Assembly: GCA_014378765.1 (NCBI GenBank)
Contig: JACMNA010000153.1
Span: 1-42,825, forward strand
DNA length: 42,825 nucleotides
Source: Bdellovibrio sp.
GTDB lineage: Bacteria; Bdellovibrionota; Bdellovibrionia; Bdellovibrionales; Bdellovibrionaceae
Direction of reading: 5' to 3'
Position 1 is the stretch's first letter. Each line of letters opens with the position of its first letter. The position numbers and the translations under genes were made by a program. The notes below the pieces were generated by a model that was not told where the DNA came from, ran no database searches, and worked only from the letters and a program-made list of their open reading frames with translations. Below are positions 7,868 through 16,696 of this stretch, piece by piece.

Positions 7868-9078
7868 AATTTAAATTTTGGATTGCCTACCGACTATTAT
7901 TTTCGCGACAAATTCTTTTTGGTGGTTCTGCGCCGTTAGCCTTTGCTAGCTTAGTTTTAGGCGTCGCGGCCCTGGTGGCTTCAATGGCGGTCATGAGCGG
8001 TTACGTTGAAACTTTAAAAAGTGCCATGACGGATGTAACGGGAGATATTCAGGTCGTTCGGCGCGGCCGACTTGTCGATGATTGGGCGCAGTTTTCTAAA
8101 AAATTAAGAACAACTGAACCACGTATTCAAGCTTTAGCGCGGTTTGGTTATGCTGAATCAATTTTAGCGCATAAGGGTCAAGTCTCGGGCGTGCTTTTTC
8201 AAGGTGTTGAATTGCTAGACTTAAAAAAAGTTCTGAATCTAGAAAAACGAATTAAGTCGGGTGCTTTAACCTTAAACGAAGAGCAGATCGTCATTGGTTT
8301 AGGATTAGCTAAAAAATTTAATATCCAAGTTGGTGAAAAAATATTTATCGTCGTGCCATTGGCCACTCCCTTCGATTCATCGGGCTTTCGAAGGCAATCA
8401 AAGGAGTTCACGGTTACTGGAATTCTTGATTTTGGAAAAAATGAATGGAATGAGCGCCTCATCTTGGGCGATCTAAAATCACTGCAAGGCCTTACGGAAA
8501 TTGGCGATCGTTACACGGGTGCATTTATAAAATTACTTGATCGCAACGATTCAACCGCGGCAGTCACGAATTTGATGGATCAGTTAGGCGCCGGATACTC
8601 AGTCATGGACTGGTACGAAGTAAATCGCAATTTATTCGAAGCGGTATCAATCGAACGGGCCGTTATATTTATCGTCGTCTTACTAATCGTGATTGTTGCG
8701 GCCTTCAATATCTCTAGTACCCTTTACGTTTTTATTCGGCAAAAATATTCCGACATTGCCATTTTGAAAGCGCTAGGACTCAGCCGAAAAAAAATTCGAA
8801 CTATCTTTTTGGGCCAGGGGCTGATCGTTGGTGCGTTGGGCACTGGTTTAGGATTTTTTCTGGGTTATTTGCTTTGCGTTGGATTTATGTACTTACAAAA
8901 TCATTTCGCGCTTATTTCGGGCTCAGTCTATAAAATTGATAAAATTCAAACGCAAATTCGATGGCTTGATTTATCGGTCATTGGTTTCTCAACGATTGTT
9001 ATTTGTTTGATTGCAACTTATTCACCGGCCGTTAAAGGCAGCGAATTAGAAGTTGTTGAAGGGTTAAAAAATGGGTAA
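7864..9078 (+). CDS. lolC: Lipoprotein-releasing ABC transporter permease LolC/LolE
   Basis: 404 residues, the LolC/E length. One membrane segment near residues 20-45 is followed by a large periplasmic MacB-like domain (about 50-265) and three C-terminal segments (about 268-300, 315-350, 365-390) of the FtsX family. With LolD it extracts outer-membrane lipoproteins from the inner membrane and passes them to LolA. GTG start overlaps the prfB stop by 4 bases; its stop overlaps lolD by 8 bases. Only one permease gene is present here, so a homodimer (LolF-type) or a second copy elsewhere is implied. Confidence 0.88.
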   Translation: MKFKFWIAYRLLFSRQILFGGSAPLAFASLVLGVAALVASMAVMSGYVETLKSAMTDVTGDIQVVRRGRLVDDWAQFSKKLRTTEPRIQALARFGYAESILAHKGQVSGVLFQGVELLDLKKVLNLEKRIKSGALTLNEEQIVIGLGLAKKFNIQVGEKIFIVVPLATPFDSSGFRRQSKEFTVTGILDFGKNEWNERLILGDLKSLQGLTEIGDRYTGAFIKLLDRNDSTAAVTNLMDQLGAGYSVMDWYEVNRNLFEAVSIERAVIFIVVLLIVIVAAFNISSTLYVFIRQKYSDIAILKALGLSRKKIRTIFLGQGLIVGALGTGLGFFLGYLLCVGFMYLQNHFALISGSVYKIDKIQTQIRWLDLSVIGFSTIVICLIATYSPAVKGSELEVVEGLKNG

Positions 9079-9763
9079 CGAAATTAACGCTAGTGATTTA
9101 TTAATTGAAGTAAGAGATGTTCATAAAACTTATCAAACGGGCGCTTCAGGTCTTGAAGTTTTAAAGGGTATTACATTTCAAATTAAAAAAGGTGAAGCCG
9201 TGTGTTTGCTAGGATCTTCGGGTGCAGGAAAATCTACGCTCTTGCAAATTCTTGGTACGTTAGATCGGCCTACATCTGGCCAAATATTTTATCAGGGACA
9301 AAACTTATTAGAATTCAATGATGAATCTTTAGCCCAATTTCGCAATCAAAAAATGGGTTTCGTATTTCAGTTTCACCACTTGATTCAAGAAATGTCAGCC
9401 GTAGAAAATGTTATGCTGCCCGCGCTTATAGCAAATGAAAATAGGCAAGAGGCTCGCGATAAGGCGATGAATTGGTTGCAATTTTTAGGTTTGGGCGAAC
9501 GTACCGAACATTACCCCAGTCAACTGAGTGGGGGAGAGCTTCAACGAGTTGCCATTGCGCGCGCCTTAATCAGAAATCCCGAAGTGCTTTTTGCCGATGA
9601 GCCCACCGGAAATTTGGATTCAGCTAATTCGCTTAAAATTCAAGAGCTGTTTTTTGAACTTCGTAGCAAGCTCGGCTTGACGCTGATTGTAGTAACTCAC
9701 GACTTGAATTTTTCTGCGCTATTTCCTCGTGTCTTTAAAGTCAAAGATGGACGGTTCGCGTAA
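9071..9763 (+). CDS. lolD: Lipoprotein-releasing ABC transporter ATPase LolD
   Basis: 230 residues, typical for LolD. ABC ATPase motifs are complete: Walker A GSSGAGKST, the Q-loop region VFQFHHL, signature LSGGELQRVA, Walker B VLFADEP followed by TGNLDS, and switch His in VVTHD. It powers lipoprotein release with the LolC/E-type permease encoded immediately before it (8-base overlap). Confidence 0.93.
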   Translation: MGNEINASDLLIEVRDVHKTYQTGASGLEVLKGITFQIKKGEAVCLLGSSGAGKSTLLQILGTLDRPTSGQIFYQGQNLLEFNDESLAQFRNQKMGFVFQFHHLIQEMSAVENVMLPALIANENRQEARDKAMNWLQFLGLGERTEHYPSQLSGGELQRVAIARALIRNPEVLFADEPTGNLDSANSLKIQELFFELRSKLGLTLIVVTHDLNFSALFPRVFKVKDGRFA

Positions 9764-9803
9764 TCTTTGACAAGCTCAGCCAGTCTGGTAGCCTTCTAAA
9801 GTT

Positions 9804-12269
9804 GTGTATAATAAGTTATTAAAAAAATTAGGCTTTTCATTTTTTGCGTTGATGTTATTGGCTCCTATTGGAGCTGATTCGCAAATGCGTCCATCAACTC
9901 CAAAAGATAATACGCCAGCCCCGTCAAAACCGACGGGCGTTATTCCTAAGCTGCATCCAGAAGAAGATATTAAGCCTCCGGTCGTGGTCAAAGGGCCAAA
10001 GGTTTTATCAATTGAAATTACGGGTCAAAAGAAAATCGAAAAAGAAGCTATTTTAGCGAAGCTTGTTTCCAAAGTGGGCGGCCCTTACTCTGATAAACAA
10101 GTTGTTCTAGATATTGAAGCCCTTTATAAAATGGGTTACTTCGTACAAATTGAAGTTTTAAAAGAAACTGCGAATCAAAACGTACATCTTGAATATCACA
10201 TTATCGAAAAACCAACTGTATCGGAAATTGTGTTTGAAGGTAATAGCGAGGTTAAGGCTGAAGATTTAGAAGCCCAAGCAAGCGTTAAGGCTTATGAAAT
10301 TTTAGACAACGCCAAAGTAAAAGAAACAATTAGTAAGTTAGAAAAGTTTTACGAAGAAAAAGGATTTTATCTCGTTAAGATTGTGCCGGTTATCGAAGAT
10401 ATTCAAAAAGGTGATACCGTTCGTCTGAAATTCATAATCACCGAAAATGAAAAAGTAAAAGTTAAAAAAATTACCTTCTTAGGTAACACGAACTTAAAAG
10501 ATTCGTACTTAAAAGGTCGGCTATTTACGCAAGAAGCCGGATTTTTCTCTGGCATGAGCAACTCGGGATCATTTAAGCAAGAGGCTTTCGAGCGCGACAT
10601 TCAAGTTCTTAAGTACATGTACTGGAACTTAGGTTACGTACAAGTTAAGATCGACCGGCCGTTGATTACGGTTACCCCCGATAAAAAATCAATTTATATC
10701 ACTTACCACATTGAAGAAGGCGAACAGTATTCGGTCGGAGAAGTTGATTTTGCCGGTGACCTTTTATTTTCAAAGTCAGAGTTGATGTCAGAAATTAAAA
10801 TTAAAGATAATGGCATTTTTGCCGTTGATGTGATGCAAAAAGATATTGCGGATCTTCAGGCCAAGTACGGCGACTTGGGTTACGCCTTTGCCAACGTGAT
10901 TCCACGTTATGCGTTTCACGAGCGTGAGAAAAAAGTGGATTTAGTTTTTGAATTCGAAAAAGGTAATAAAGTATATTTTGGCACCATTAACGTGGTCGGA
11001 AACTCTAAGACGCGCGATAAAGTATTGCGGCGCGAATTAAAAATCCGCGAGGGTGAACTTTATCATGAAACCCGTAAGCGTAAGTCGCAAGAAAATATTC
11101 AGCGACTAGGTTTTTTTGATGAAGTTAATTTTAAAACTAGCACGCCACCAGAAAATCCAACGCAACTTAATATTGATGTTGTTGTTAAAGAACGTAACAC
11201 CGGTCAGTTGCAATTGACGGCCGGTTACGGCGCCACGCAAGGCCCAAGTATTGGTGGATCCATTCAGCAGAATAATTTTCGTGGATTGGGTCAAACTTTG
11301 GGTGCGCGTATTGATGCGACCAGAAACCGACAAGACTACTCTTTAGGTTTAACCGAACCTTACTTAAATGATACTTTATGGTCGGCCGGCTTTGACCTTT
11401 TCTACATTGAAAATAAAGAGCGTATTAATTATGACAATCGCAAAACCGGGGCCTCCGTGCGATTCGGACACCCAGTGTTGGGTGATAATTTACGCGCTTA
11501 CTTGCGGTACAAATTAGATAAAACGGCCTTGTTCGAGAACAAATACACCGACCCTTACTTATTCCCCCTTAAAACCGCTCAAGGTATTACAAGTTCGGCT
11601 ACGGTGACCTTAGAATATGATACTCGTAATGATCGGTTTACGCCGTCTAAAGGTGTTTACGCCGATGTTTCCTACGAAAGAACTGGCTTAGGTGGTGATC
11701 TTCGCTACCAAGAATTCTCGACGCATTTACGATTTTTTCATAATATTTTTTGGGATGTCGTTTGGCGAAATAATCTTACATATTTAAATTTACAATCAAT
11801 TGATAATGATTCGGAAGTTCCATTTTCAGAACGTTATCAACTTGGCGGTCCCTATACATTGCGTGGATACGGTTCAGGTATGGTCGGTAAGCGCCTGTAC
11901 TCAGAGGCCAGATATCAAGCCTTAGGAACTAATAACGGAAATCCATTCTACCAAGAAGGTATATCTGAAAAAGAACGCAAACGACGCTCTAATTTAATTT
12001 TCGGCGGTACGAAACAGATCTTATTTCAAACCGAATTGCAATACCCACTTATTAAGGATGCGGGTCTTACTGGCGTATTCTTTTATGACGTTGGACAAGC
12101 CGAAGATGAAATTATTGGTAATCGAATGATGAGCGATTTTGGTATCGGCTTTCGCTGGCAGTCGCCATTAGGTTTGTTACGTTTTGAATGGGGCTGGCCG
12201 ATTGATCACGATGATTTTAATACGGATAGCAGCCCTAATTTTGAATTCTCGATTGGTCCGCCATTTTAA
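9804..12269 (+). CDS. bamA: Outer membrane protein assembly factor BamA
   Basis: 821 residues. A signal peptide (about residues 1-26), a Pro/Lys-rich linker, then a row of POTRA domains (about 65-420) and a C-terminal Omp85 barrel with the family's RGYGSG-type motif (LRGYGSGM) and a terminal Phe (SIGPPF). It inserts beta-barrels into the outer membrane. The start is a GTG; an in-frame TAG 15 bases upstream rules out a longer form, while the ribosome site is weak. It lies 40 bases after lolD and before skp, the usual neighbourhood. Confidence 0.95.
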   Translation: MYNKLLKKLGFSFFALMLLAPIGADSQMRPSTPKDNTPAPSKPTGVIPKLHPEEDIKPPVVVKGPKVLSIEITGQKKIEKEAILAKLVSKVGGPYSDKQVVLDIEALYKMGYFVQIEVLKETANQNVHLEYHIIEKPTVSEIVFEGNSEVKAEDLEAQASVKAYEILDNAKVKETISKLEKFYEEKGFYLVKIVPVIEDIQKGDTVRLKFIITENEKVKVKKITFLGNTNLKDSYLKGRLFTQEAGFFSGMSNSGSFKQEAFERDIQVLKYMYWNLGYVQVKIDRPLITVTPDKKSIYITYHIEEGEQYSVGEVDFAGDLLFSKSELMSEIKIKDNGIFAVDVMQKDIADLQAKYGDLGYAFANVIPRYAFHEREKKVDLVFEFEKGNKVYFGTINVVGNSKTRDKVLRRELKIREGELYHETRKRKSQENIQRLGFFDEVNFKTSTPPENPTQLNIDVVVKERNTGQLQLTAGYGATQGPSIGGSIQQNNFRGLGQTLGARIDATRNRQDYSLGLTEPYLNDTLWSAGFDLFYIENKERINYDNRKTGASVRFGHPVLGDNLRAYLRYKLDKTALFENKYTDPYLFPLKTAQGITSSATVTLEYDTRNDRFTPSKGVYADVSYERTGLGGDLRYQEFSTHLRFFHNIFWDVVWRNNLTYLNLQSIDNDSEVPFSERYQLGGPYTLRGYGSGMVGKRLYSEARYQALGTNNGNPFYQEGISEKERKRRSNLIFGGTKQILFQTELQYPLIKDAGLTGVFFYDVGQAEDEIIGNRMMSDFGIGFRWQSPLGLLRFEWGWPIDHDDFNTDSSPNFEFSIGPPF

Positions 12270-12315
12270 TTTTATTTGATAGTTTTGTTTTAAGAACTTT
12301 ATAAAAGGAGTAGTT

Positions 12316-12825
12316 ATGAAAAGTCTAGTTACATTGATTGCGGTTTTAGCGATGTCTTCAATGGCGTCGGCTGATTTTAAATTAGCTTACGTGGATGTAC
12401 AAAAAGCCATCGAGAAATCAAGCTCGGGTAAAAAAGCCAAAGACGAGATGAAAAAAGAAGCCGAAAAGCGCAATAAAGAATTAGAAAAGAAAAAGGCCGA
12501 TATTGATAAAATGCGTGAAGATATCGAAAAAAAGCGTTCAGTTTTAGCCGAAGAAGCTTTTGCGAAACGGGCGCAAGATCTTCAAGAAGAAATGCAAAAA
12601 TTTAACCAAACGGCAGCCAAGGCTCAAGGCGAGCTTCAGAAAAAAGAAGGCGATTTGCTTGCGCCCATCGTTGAAAAAATGAAAAAGGTAATTGAGCGAA
12701 TTGCAAAAGAAAAAGGTTTGAGCATGGTTATTCAAAGTAATCAAAACGCGCAAATCGTTCTTTACGCCGCGCCGGAAACTGATATTACTGAAGACGTAAT
12801 TAAGTCATTCGATAAAGAAAAATAG
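12316..12825 (+). CDS. skp: Periplasmic chaperone Skp/OmpH
   Basis: 169 residues: signal peptide ending ASA at residue 19, then AYVDVQKAI (the OmpH start motif), a long Lys/Glu-rich coiled coil (about 40-125) and a C-terminal body strand. Skp trimers hold unfolded outer-membrane proteins in the periplasm for BamA. Ribosome site AAGGAG is 7 bases before the ATG. It sits between bamA and lpxA, the conserved order, although lpxD and fabZ, usually next, are absent. Confidence 0.9.
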   Translation: MKSLVTLIAVLAMSSMASADFKLAYVDVQKAIEKSSSGKKAKDEMKKEAEKRNKELEKKKADIDKMREDIEKKRSVLAEEAFAKRAQDLQEEMQKFNQTAAKAQGELQKKEGDLLAPIVEKMKKVIERIAKEKGLSMVIQSNQNAQIVLYAAPETDITEDVIKSFDKEK

Positions 12826-12830
12826 TTTTT

Positions 12831-13643
12831 ATGAAGATTCATCCATCAAGCGTCATTTCATCAGATGTTGTTTTAGATGAAGACGTAGAAATCGGACCTT
12901 ATTGTAATATCCAAGGCCAAGTTAAAATTGGCCAAGGAACTTACGTCGAAGGGCACGTGACCATTGGTTCGCGCTACGGCGTGGTTGAAATCGGAAAAAA
13001 TAATCATATTGCACCAGGGGCTGTCATTGGTGGCCCCCCGCAAGATCTCAGTTACAAAGCTGAACCAACCAAGTTAATTATTGGCGATAACAATGTCATT
13101 CGTGAGTTTGCAACTTTAAATATTGCCACCAGCAAGGGTGACGGCGCGACCATCATTGGAAACAATTGTTATTTTATGGCGTATTCGCATGTGGGCCATG
13201 ATTGTAAAATCGGTAACAACGTCGTAGTGGCCAACAGTACACATTTTGGTGGTCATTGCTTCGTCGAAGATAACGTTGTTATCGGCGGCGTCTGTGCCTT
13301 CAATCAGTTTTCTAAAATTGGTAAGAATTCTTTTGTGGCGGGTTCAAGTATTGTTAACAAAGACGTACTGCCTTTTTCGCGCGCCCAAGGTAATTACGCA
13401 ATTGTGCGGGCAACTAACAAGGTTGGTTTACTGCGCAAAGGTTTCACTAAAGACGAAGTCACAAATATTCATAAGGCCATTCGCATTGTGATTATGGGTT
13501 CGGCGACGTTAGAAGAAGCTTACCGCCGAATTGAAGATGAATGTAAGCCATCAGAAAATATTAATTATTTAGTTAATTTCATTAAAACCTCAAAACGGGG
13601 CATCGCCATTACCAGGGGGGCCACAAGCCCCGCGGATGAGTAA
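12831..13643 (+). CDS. lpxA: UDP-GlcNAc (or GlcNAc3N) acyltransferase LpxA
   Basis: 270 residues. Left-handed beta-helix hexapeptide repeats cover residues 1-190, followed by a helical C-terminal domain. The catalytic His is present in SHVGHDC (AHIAHDC in E. coli). The region that reads TIHRGT in E. coli is TLNIAT here, a change near the sugar-binding site that may fit a 3-amino sugar acceptor. It catalyses the first lipid A acylation in the cytosol. It follows skp by 5 bases and overlaps the GnnA-like gene by 8 bases. Confidence 0.93.
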   Translation: MKIHPSSVISSDVVLDEDVEIGPYCNIQGQVKIGQGTYVEGHVTIGSRYGVVEIGKNNHIAPGAVIGGPPQDLSYKAEPTKLIIGDNNVIREFATLNIATSKGDGATIIGNNCYFMAYSHVGHDCKIGNNVVVANSTHFGGHCFVEDNVVIGGVCAFNQFSKIGKNSFVAGSSIVNKDVLPFSRAQGNYAIVRATNKVGLLRKGFTKDEVTNIHKAIRIVIMGSATLEEAYRRIEDECKPSENINYLVNFIKTSKRGIAITRGATSPADE

Positions 13644-14580
13644 TATGAAACTACGGGGCGCAGTTGTCGGAGTTGGATATCTGGGTCAGTTTCATGCGCA
13701 AAAAATCAATGCCCACAACGACGCGGAATTAGTTGGAGTGTGCGATTATTCCTGGCCCCAGGCCGAACAAGCCGCTGCAACTTTGAAAACCAAAGCTTTT
13801 AAAAAACCCGAAGATTTATTCGGGCAAATTGATTTTGTGAACATCGCCGCCTCGACTCAAGCCCATTATGATTTAGCGGCTTTATTCTTAAAGCAAAAAA
13901 TTGCGGTCTTCGTTGAAAAACCAATTGCCGCTACCGTCGAGCAAGCCAAAAAGCTGTGTGCGTTAGCCGAAGAAAATAAAACAAAGTTAACCGTTGGTCA
14001 TATCGAAAGATTTAATCCGGCTTTTCAATTCTTAAAAGAAAGAAAAGAAGGGGCTAGCTATTTAGAAATCAATCGATTAGCTCCATTCCGCCCCCGCGGC
14101 AGCGACGTCAGCGTGTTGCACGATTTAATGATTCACGATATTGATCTTATTTATTGGTTATTCAATGAAAAAATTATGGATTTTGAAATTGTTGGTCGTA
14201 AACTCATTAAGCCGACTTATGATGACGTATCCGTCAGGCTGACCTTAGCCAATGGCCTGCAAGTAACTATTAATAATTCACGCGTAACCCCGCAGATTAT
14301 TCGTAATTTCCGTTTAATAAAAAAGAACGAAGTAATTTATGTTAACACGGCGACACTTGAAGCTGAAATACTGACGGCGCAAGCAGCAGACCCATTTCAC
14401 CATATTGAAAAAATACAGCTGCCAAAACAAGACGCCTTAGCTTTAGAGGTTGATCATTTCATTCAGTGTTTATTAGGTAAAAAAACTTTAGCCATTACGG
14501 GCGAAGAGGCGACTAGGGCCTTAGAAACGGTGGAAACCTTTATTGAAAGGCTTGATTCCCAAGCGCAGGTTTTGTCGTGA
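13636..14580 (+). CDS. Gfo/Idh/MocA oxidoreductase, GnnA-like (UDP-GlcNAc 3-dehydrogenase)
   Basis: 314 residues. An N-terminal Rossmann fold binds NAD (GVGYLGQFHA, residues 12-21), the EKP motif follows (VEKPIAA), and a GFO/IDH C-terminal alpha/beta domain completes the family layout. It lies between lpxA and lpxB, overlapping both. In Acidithiobacillus, gnnA (same family) lies between lpxA and lpxB and oxidises the 3-OH of UDP-GlcNAc so that GnnB can install an amine, giving lipid A with four amide-linked chains. B. bacteriovorus lipid A is reported to have this diamino sugar. I infer a GnnA role; no gnnB is present in the window. Confidence 0.75.
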   Translation: MSNMKLRGAVVGVGYLGQFHAQKINAHNDAELVGVCDYSWPQAEQAAATLKTKAFKKPEDLFGQIDFVNIAASTQAHYDLAALFLKQKIAVFVEKPIAATVEQAKKLCALAEENKTKLTVGHIERFNPAFQFLKERKEGASYLEINRLAPFRPRGSDVSVLHDLMIHDIDLIYWLFNEKIMDFEIVGRKLIKPTYDDVSVRLTLANGLQVTINNSRVTPQIIRNFRLIKKNEVIYVNTATLEAEILTAQAADPFHHIEKIQLPKQDALALEVDHFIQCLLGKKTLAITGEEATRALETVETFIERLDSQAQVLS

Positions 14581-15719
14581 AACCGCAGATCATGTTTGTG
14601 GCGGCCGAAGCTTCAAGCGCCCACTACGCTTTAAAGTTAATTCAGTACTGGCGCAATCAAGGCAAAGATTACACTTATTTTGGCGTAGGATCTAATGCCA
14701 TGGAAGCTGAAGGCTTTGAGCGCATAGGCAAATCAGAAGAAATGGCGGTGGTTGGGGCCGCTGAAATTTTTGCGCACTTTTCACATTTAAAAAGTGTTTT
14801 TAACCAGTTACTAGAACAGGCCCGAATTCGCAAACCCAACGTAGTGGTCGTAATGGACTATCCCGAATTTAATCTTTATTTAGCGCGTAAACTTCACGCC
14901 ATGGGAATCAAGGTCTACTATTATATTTCGCCGCAAGTGTGGGCGTGGCGCAAAGGTCGAGTTGAAACCATTAAGCGCTTTTGTGAAAAAGCTTTTTTAC
15001 TATTTCCCTTTGAAGTTGAGTTTTATAAATCTAGAAACGCGCCGTACGAATTCGTGGGTCACCCTTTGCTTGACGAATTTGACGCCGATTTATTAGACCC
15101 CATTAAAATTCAATATCAAAAAGAGAAGTACGGAATTAAAAAAACTGAAAAGTTATTAGCCTTGATGCCCGGTTCTCGCCGGGGCGAGCTAGATCAGCAT
15201 CTTGAAATTCAATTAGAAGTTGCGCGACGCCTATTAAAAAAATACGAAGAACTGCGGCTAGCCATTTTTGTGGCCCCCACGATTAAAAAAGAAGAAATGC
15301 TTGCGCGTTTAGAAAATTTTAAATCTCCATATATCTTGTTGCAGGATGATCCTAATAAAATGATAAGCCTTGCAGATTATGTGCTAGTGGCCTCGGGCAC
15401 CGCCACTTTGATGGTAGGTTTATTACAAAAGCCAATGGTTATAATGTATCGGGTAAAGTGGTTAACGGGCTTATTTGGACGCATGCTAGTTAAAGTGAAA
15501 TACTTCGGGTTGGTTAATTTGATTTTAGATAAAGAAGTTGTTCCTGAAAGAAAATTAGCCGAAGCCAATCCAGATGAACTCTTTAAGTTAATGGATCGTT
15601 TCATTGCCGACCCCACCTACACTCGCGAGACAGTTGAGGCTTTAAAAAAGTTACCGCTGTATCTAGGAGAAAAAGGGGCTACAGCACGAGTCGCACAGGC
15701 TTTAGAAAAACATTTATGA
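14577..15719 (+). CDS. lpxB: Lipid-A-disaccharide synthase LpxB
   Basis: 380 residues, the family length. GT19 glycosyltransferase motifs are clear: DYPEFNLYLA, the YYISPQVWAWRKGR block, and the MPGSRRGE start of the nucleotide-binding half. It joins UDP-2,3-diacylglucosamine to lipid X to make the lipid A disaccharide at the inner membrane. GTG start overlaps the preceding stop (GTGA), and its stop overlaps lpxK by 4 bases, so the lipid A genes are translationally coupled. Confidence 0.94.
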   Translation: MKPQIMFVAAEASSAHYALKLIQYWRNQGKDYTYFGVGSNAMEAEGFERIGKSEEMAVVGAAEIFAHFSHLKSVFNQLLEQARIRKPNVVVVMDYPEFNLYLARKLHAMGIKVYYYISPQVWAWRKGRVETIKRFCEKAFLLFPFEVEFYKSRNAPYEFVGHPLLDEFDADLLDPIKIQYQKEKYGIKKTEKLLALMPGSRRGELDQHLEIQLEVARRLLKKYEELRLAIFVAPTIKKEEMLARLENFKSPYILLQDDPNKMISLADYVLVASGTATLMVGLLQKPMVIMYRVKWLTGLFGRMLVKVKYFGLVNLILDKEVVPERKLAEANPDELFKLMDRFIADPTYTRETVEALKKLPLYLGEKGATARVAQALEKHL

Positions 15720-16696
15720 TATCAAAGGTTTTAAAGGCGATCGAGCCCTTTTACCATCTAGCTTCAACGATTAAAAATTATTGTTATGATCATCAGATTT
15801 TACGAACTTACGATTTAACTCCGGCCGTTGTCTCGATTGGAAATTTATCTTTCGGTGGTACCGGAAAAACGCCTTGCATTGAATTTTTAGCACGTGAATT
15901 ATCTAGTGCCTTCAACGTGGCCATTATTTGCCGAAGCTACAAATCACATTTGGCAGATGCCACCGAGGTTGATTTAGAACACCCACAGGCCGCAAGTTAC
16001 TTCGGCGATGAAGCAAGCTTACTAAAAAAAAAATTACCCCAATGTCGCGTCTATGCGGGCCCCACTAAGTACCTGACTGCGCAGTTAGCCAGTGAAAGTC
16101 AGCCCGACGTAATATTGATTGATGATGGCTTTAGTCACCGACAACTCAAGCGCGATTTTGATTTAGTATTAATTGACGCGACGGAACCGCAAGATTACTT
16201 ACGCGAAGGGTTATCAAGCCTAAAGCGCTGTCATGCAATTATATTTACGAAAACTAATTTGACCGTCGCCGAGCAAGTTCAAGAACTAAAGCAAAAAATC
16301 CTGCATTATGCGCCGCAATTGCACTCTTCTATTTTTTATGCACAGTCGAAGACTTCATTAGATTTAGCTAGCTTGGCCCCCCTTTTTATTTTCTGTGGAT
16401 TAGCTAAACCTAAATCTTTTCAAAATTCTTTGACGGAGATTGGATTCAAAGTCGCTCATACCGAATTTTTTGCTGATCACTTTGCCTACGGCCCTGAGGT
16501 TGAAGCCCGTTTGCATAACCAATTTGTATCTTTAAAGAAAAATAAACCTGAATTAGTGCTTGTGACCACCGAAAAAGATCGAATTAAATTAACGCATCCT
16601 GAATTACTTAAAAATTTGCATGTAGCTGAATATAAAATGATTTTAACTGAGTCAGATAAAGTAGGTTTACTTGAAAAAATTAGGTCAAATCTGTAG
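15716..16696 (+). CDS. lpxK: Tetraacyldisaccharide 4'-kinase LpxK
   Basis: 326 residues. A P-loop GGTGKTP at about residues 46-52 follows SIGNLSF, as in LpxK; the family's DDGFSHRQLKRD motif is complete, and VLVTTEKDRIKL lies near the C-terminus. The enzyme phosphorylates the lipid A 4' position. This is worth noting because Bdellovibrio bacteriovorus is reported to have a phosphate-free, mannosylated mature lipid A; the kinase may still be needed for intermediates. It overlaps the lpxL-like gene by 26 bases. Confidence 0.92.
   Translation: MISKVLKAIEPFYHLASTIKNYCYDHQILRTYDLTPAVVSIGNLSFGGTGKTPCIEFLARELSSAFNVAIICRSYKSHLADATEVDLEHPQAASYFGDEASLLKKKLPQCRVYAGPTKYLTAQLASESQPDVILIDDGFSHRQLKRDFDLVLIDATEPQDYLREGLSSLKRCHAIIFTKTNLTVAEQVQELKQKILHYAPQLHSSIFYAQSKTSLDLASLAPLFIFCGLAKPKSFQNSLTEIGFKVAHTEFFADHFAYGPEVEARLHNQFVSLKKNKPELVLVTTEKDRIKLTHPELLKNLHVAEYKMILTESDKVGLLEKIRSNL

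Noticed and set aside
9767-9812. TTGACA and TATAAT before bamA
   Set aside because: The spacing is 34 bases, twice that of a sigma70 promoter, and the TATAAT lies inside the first codons. Probably chance.
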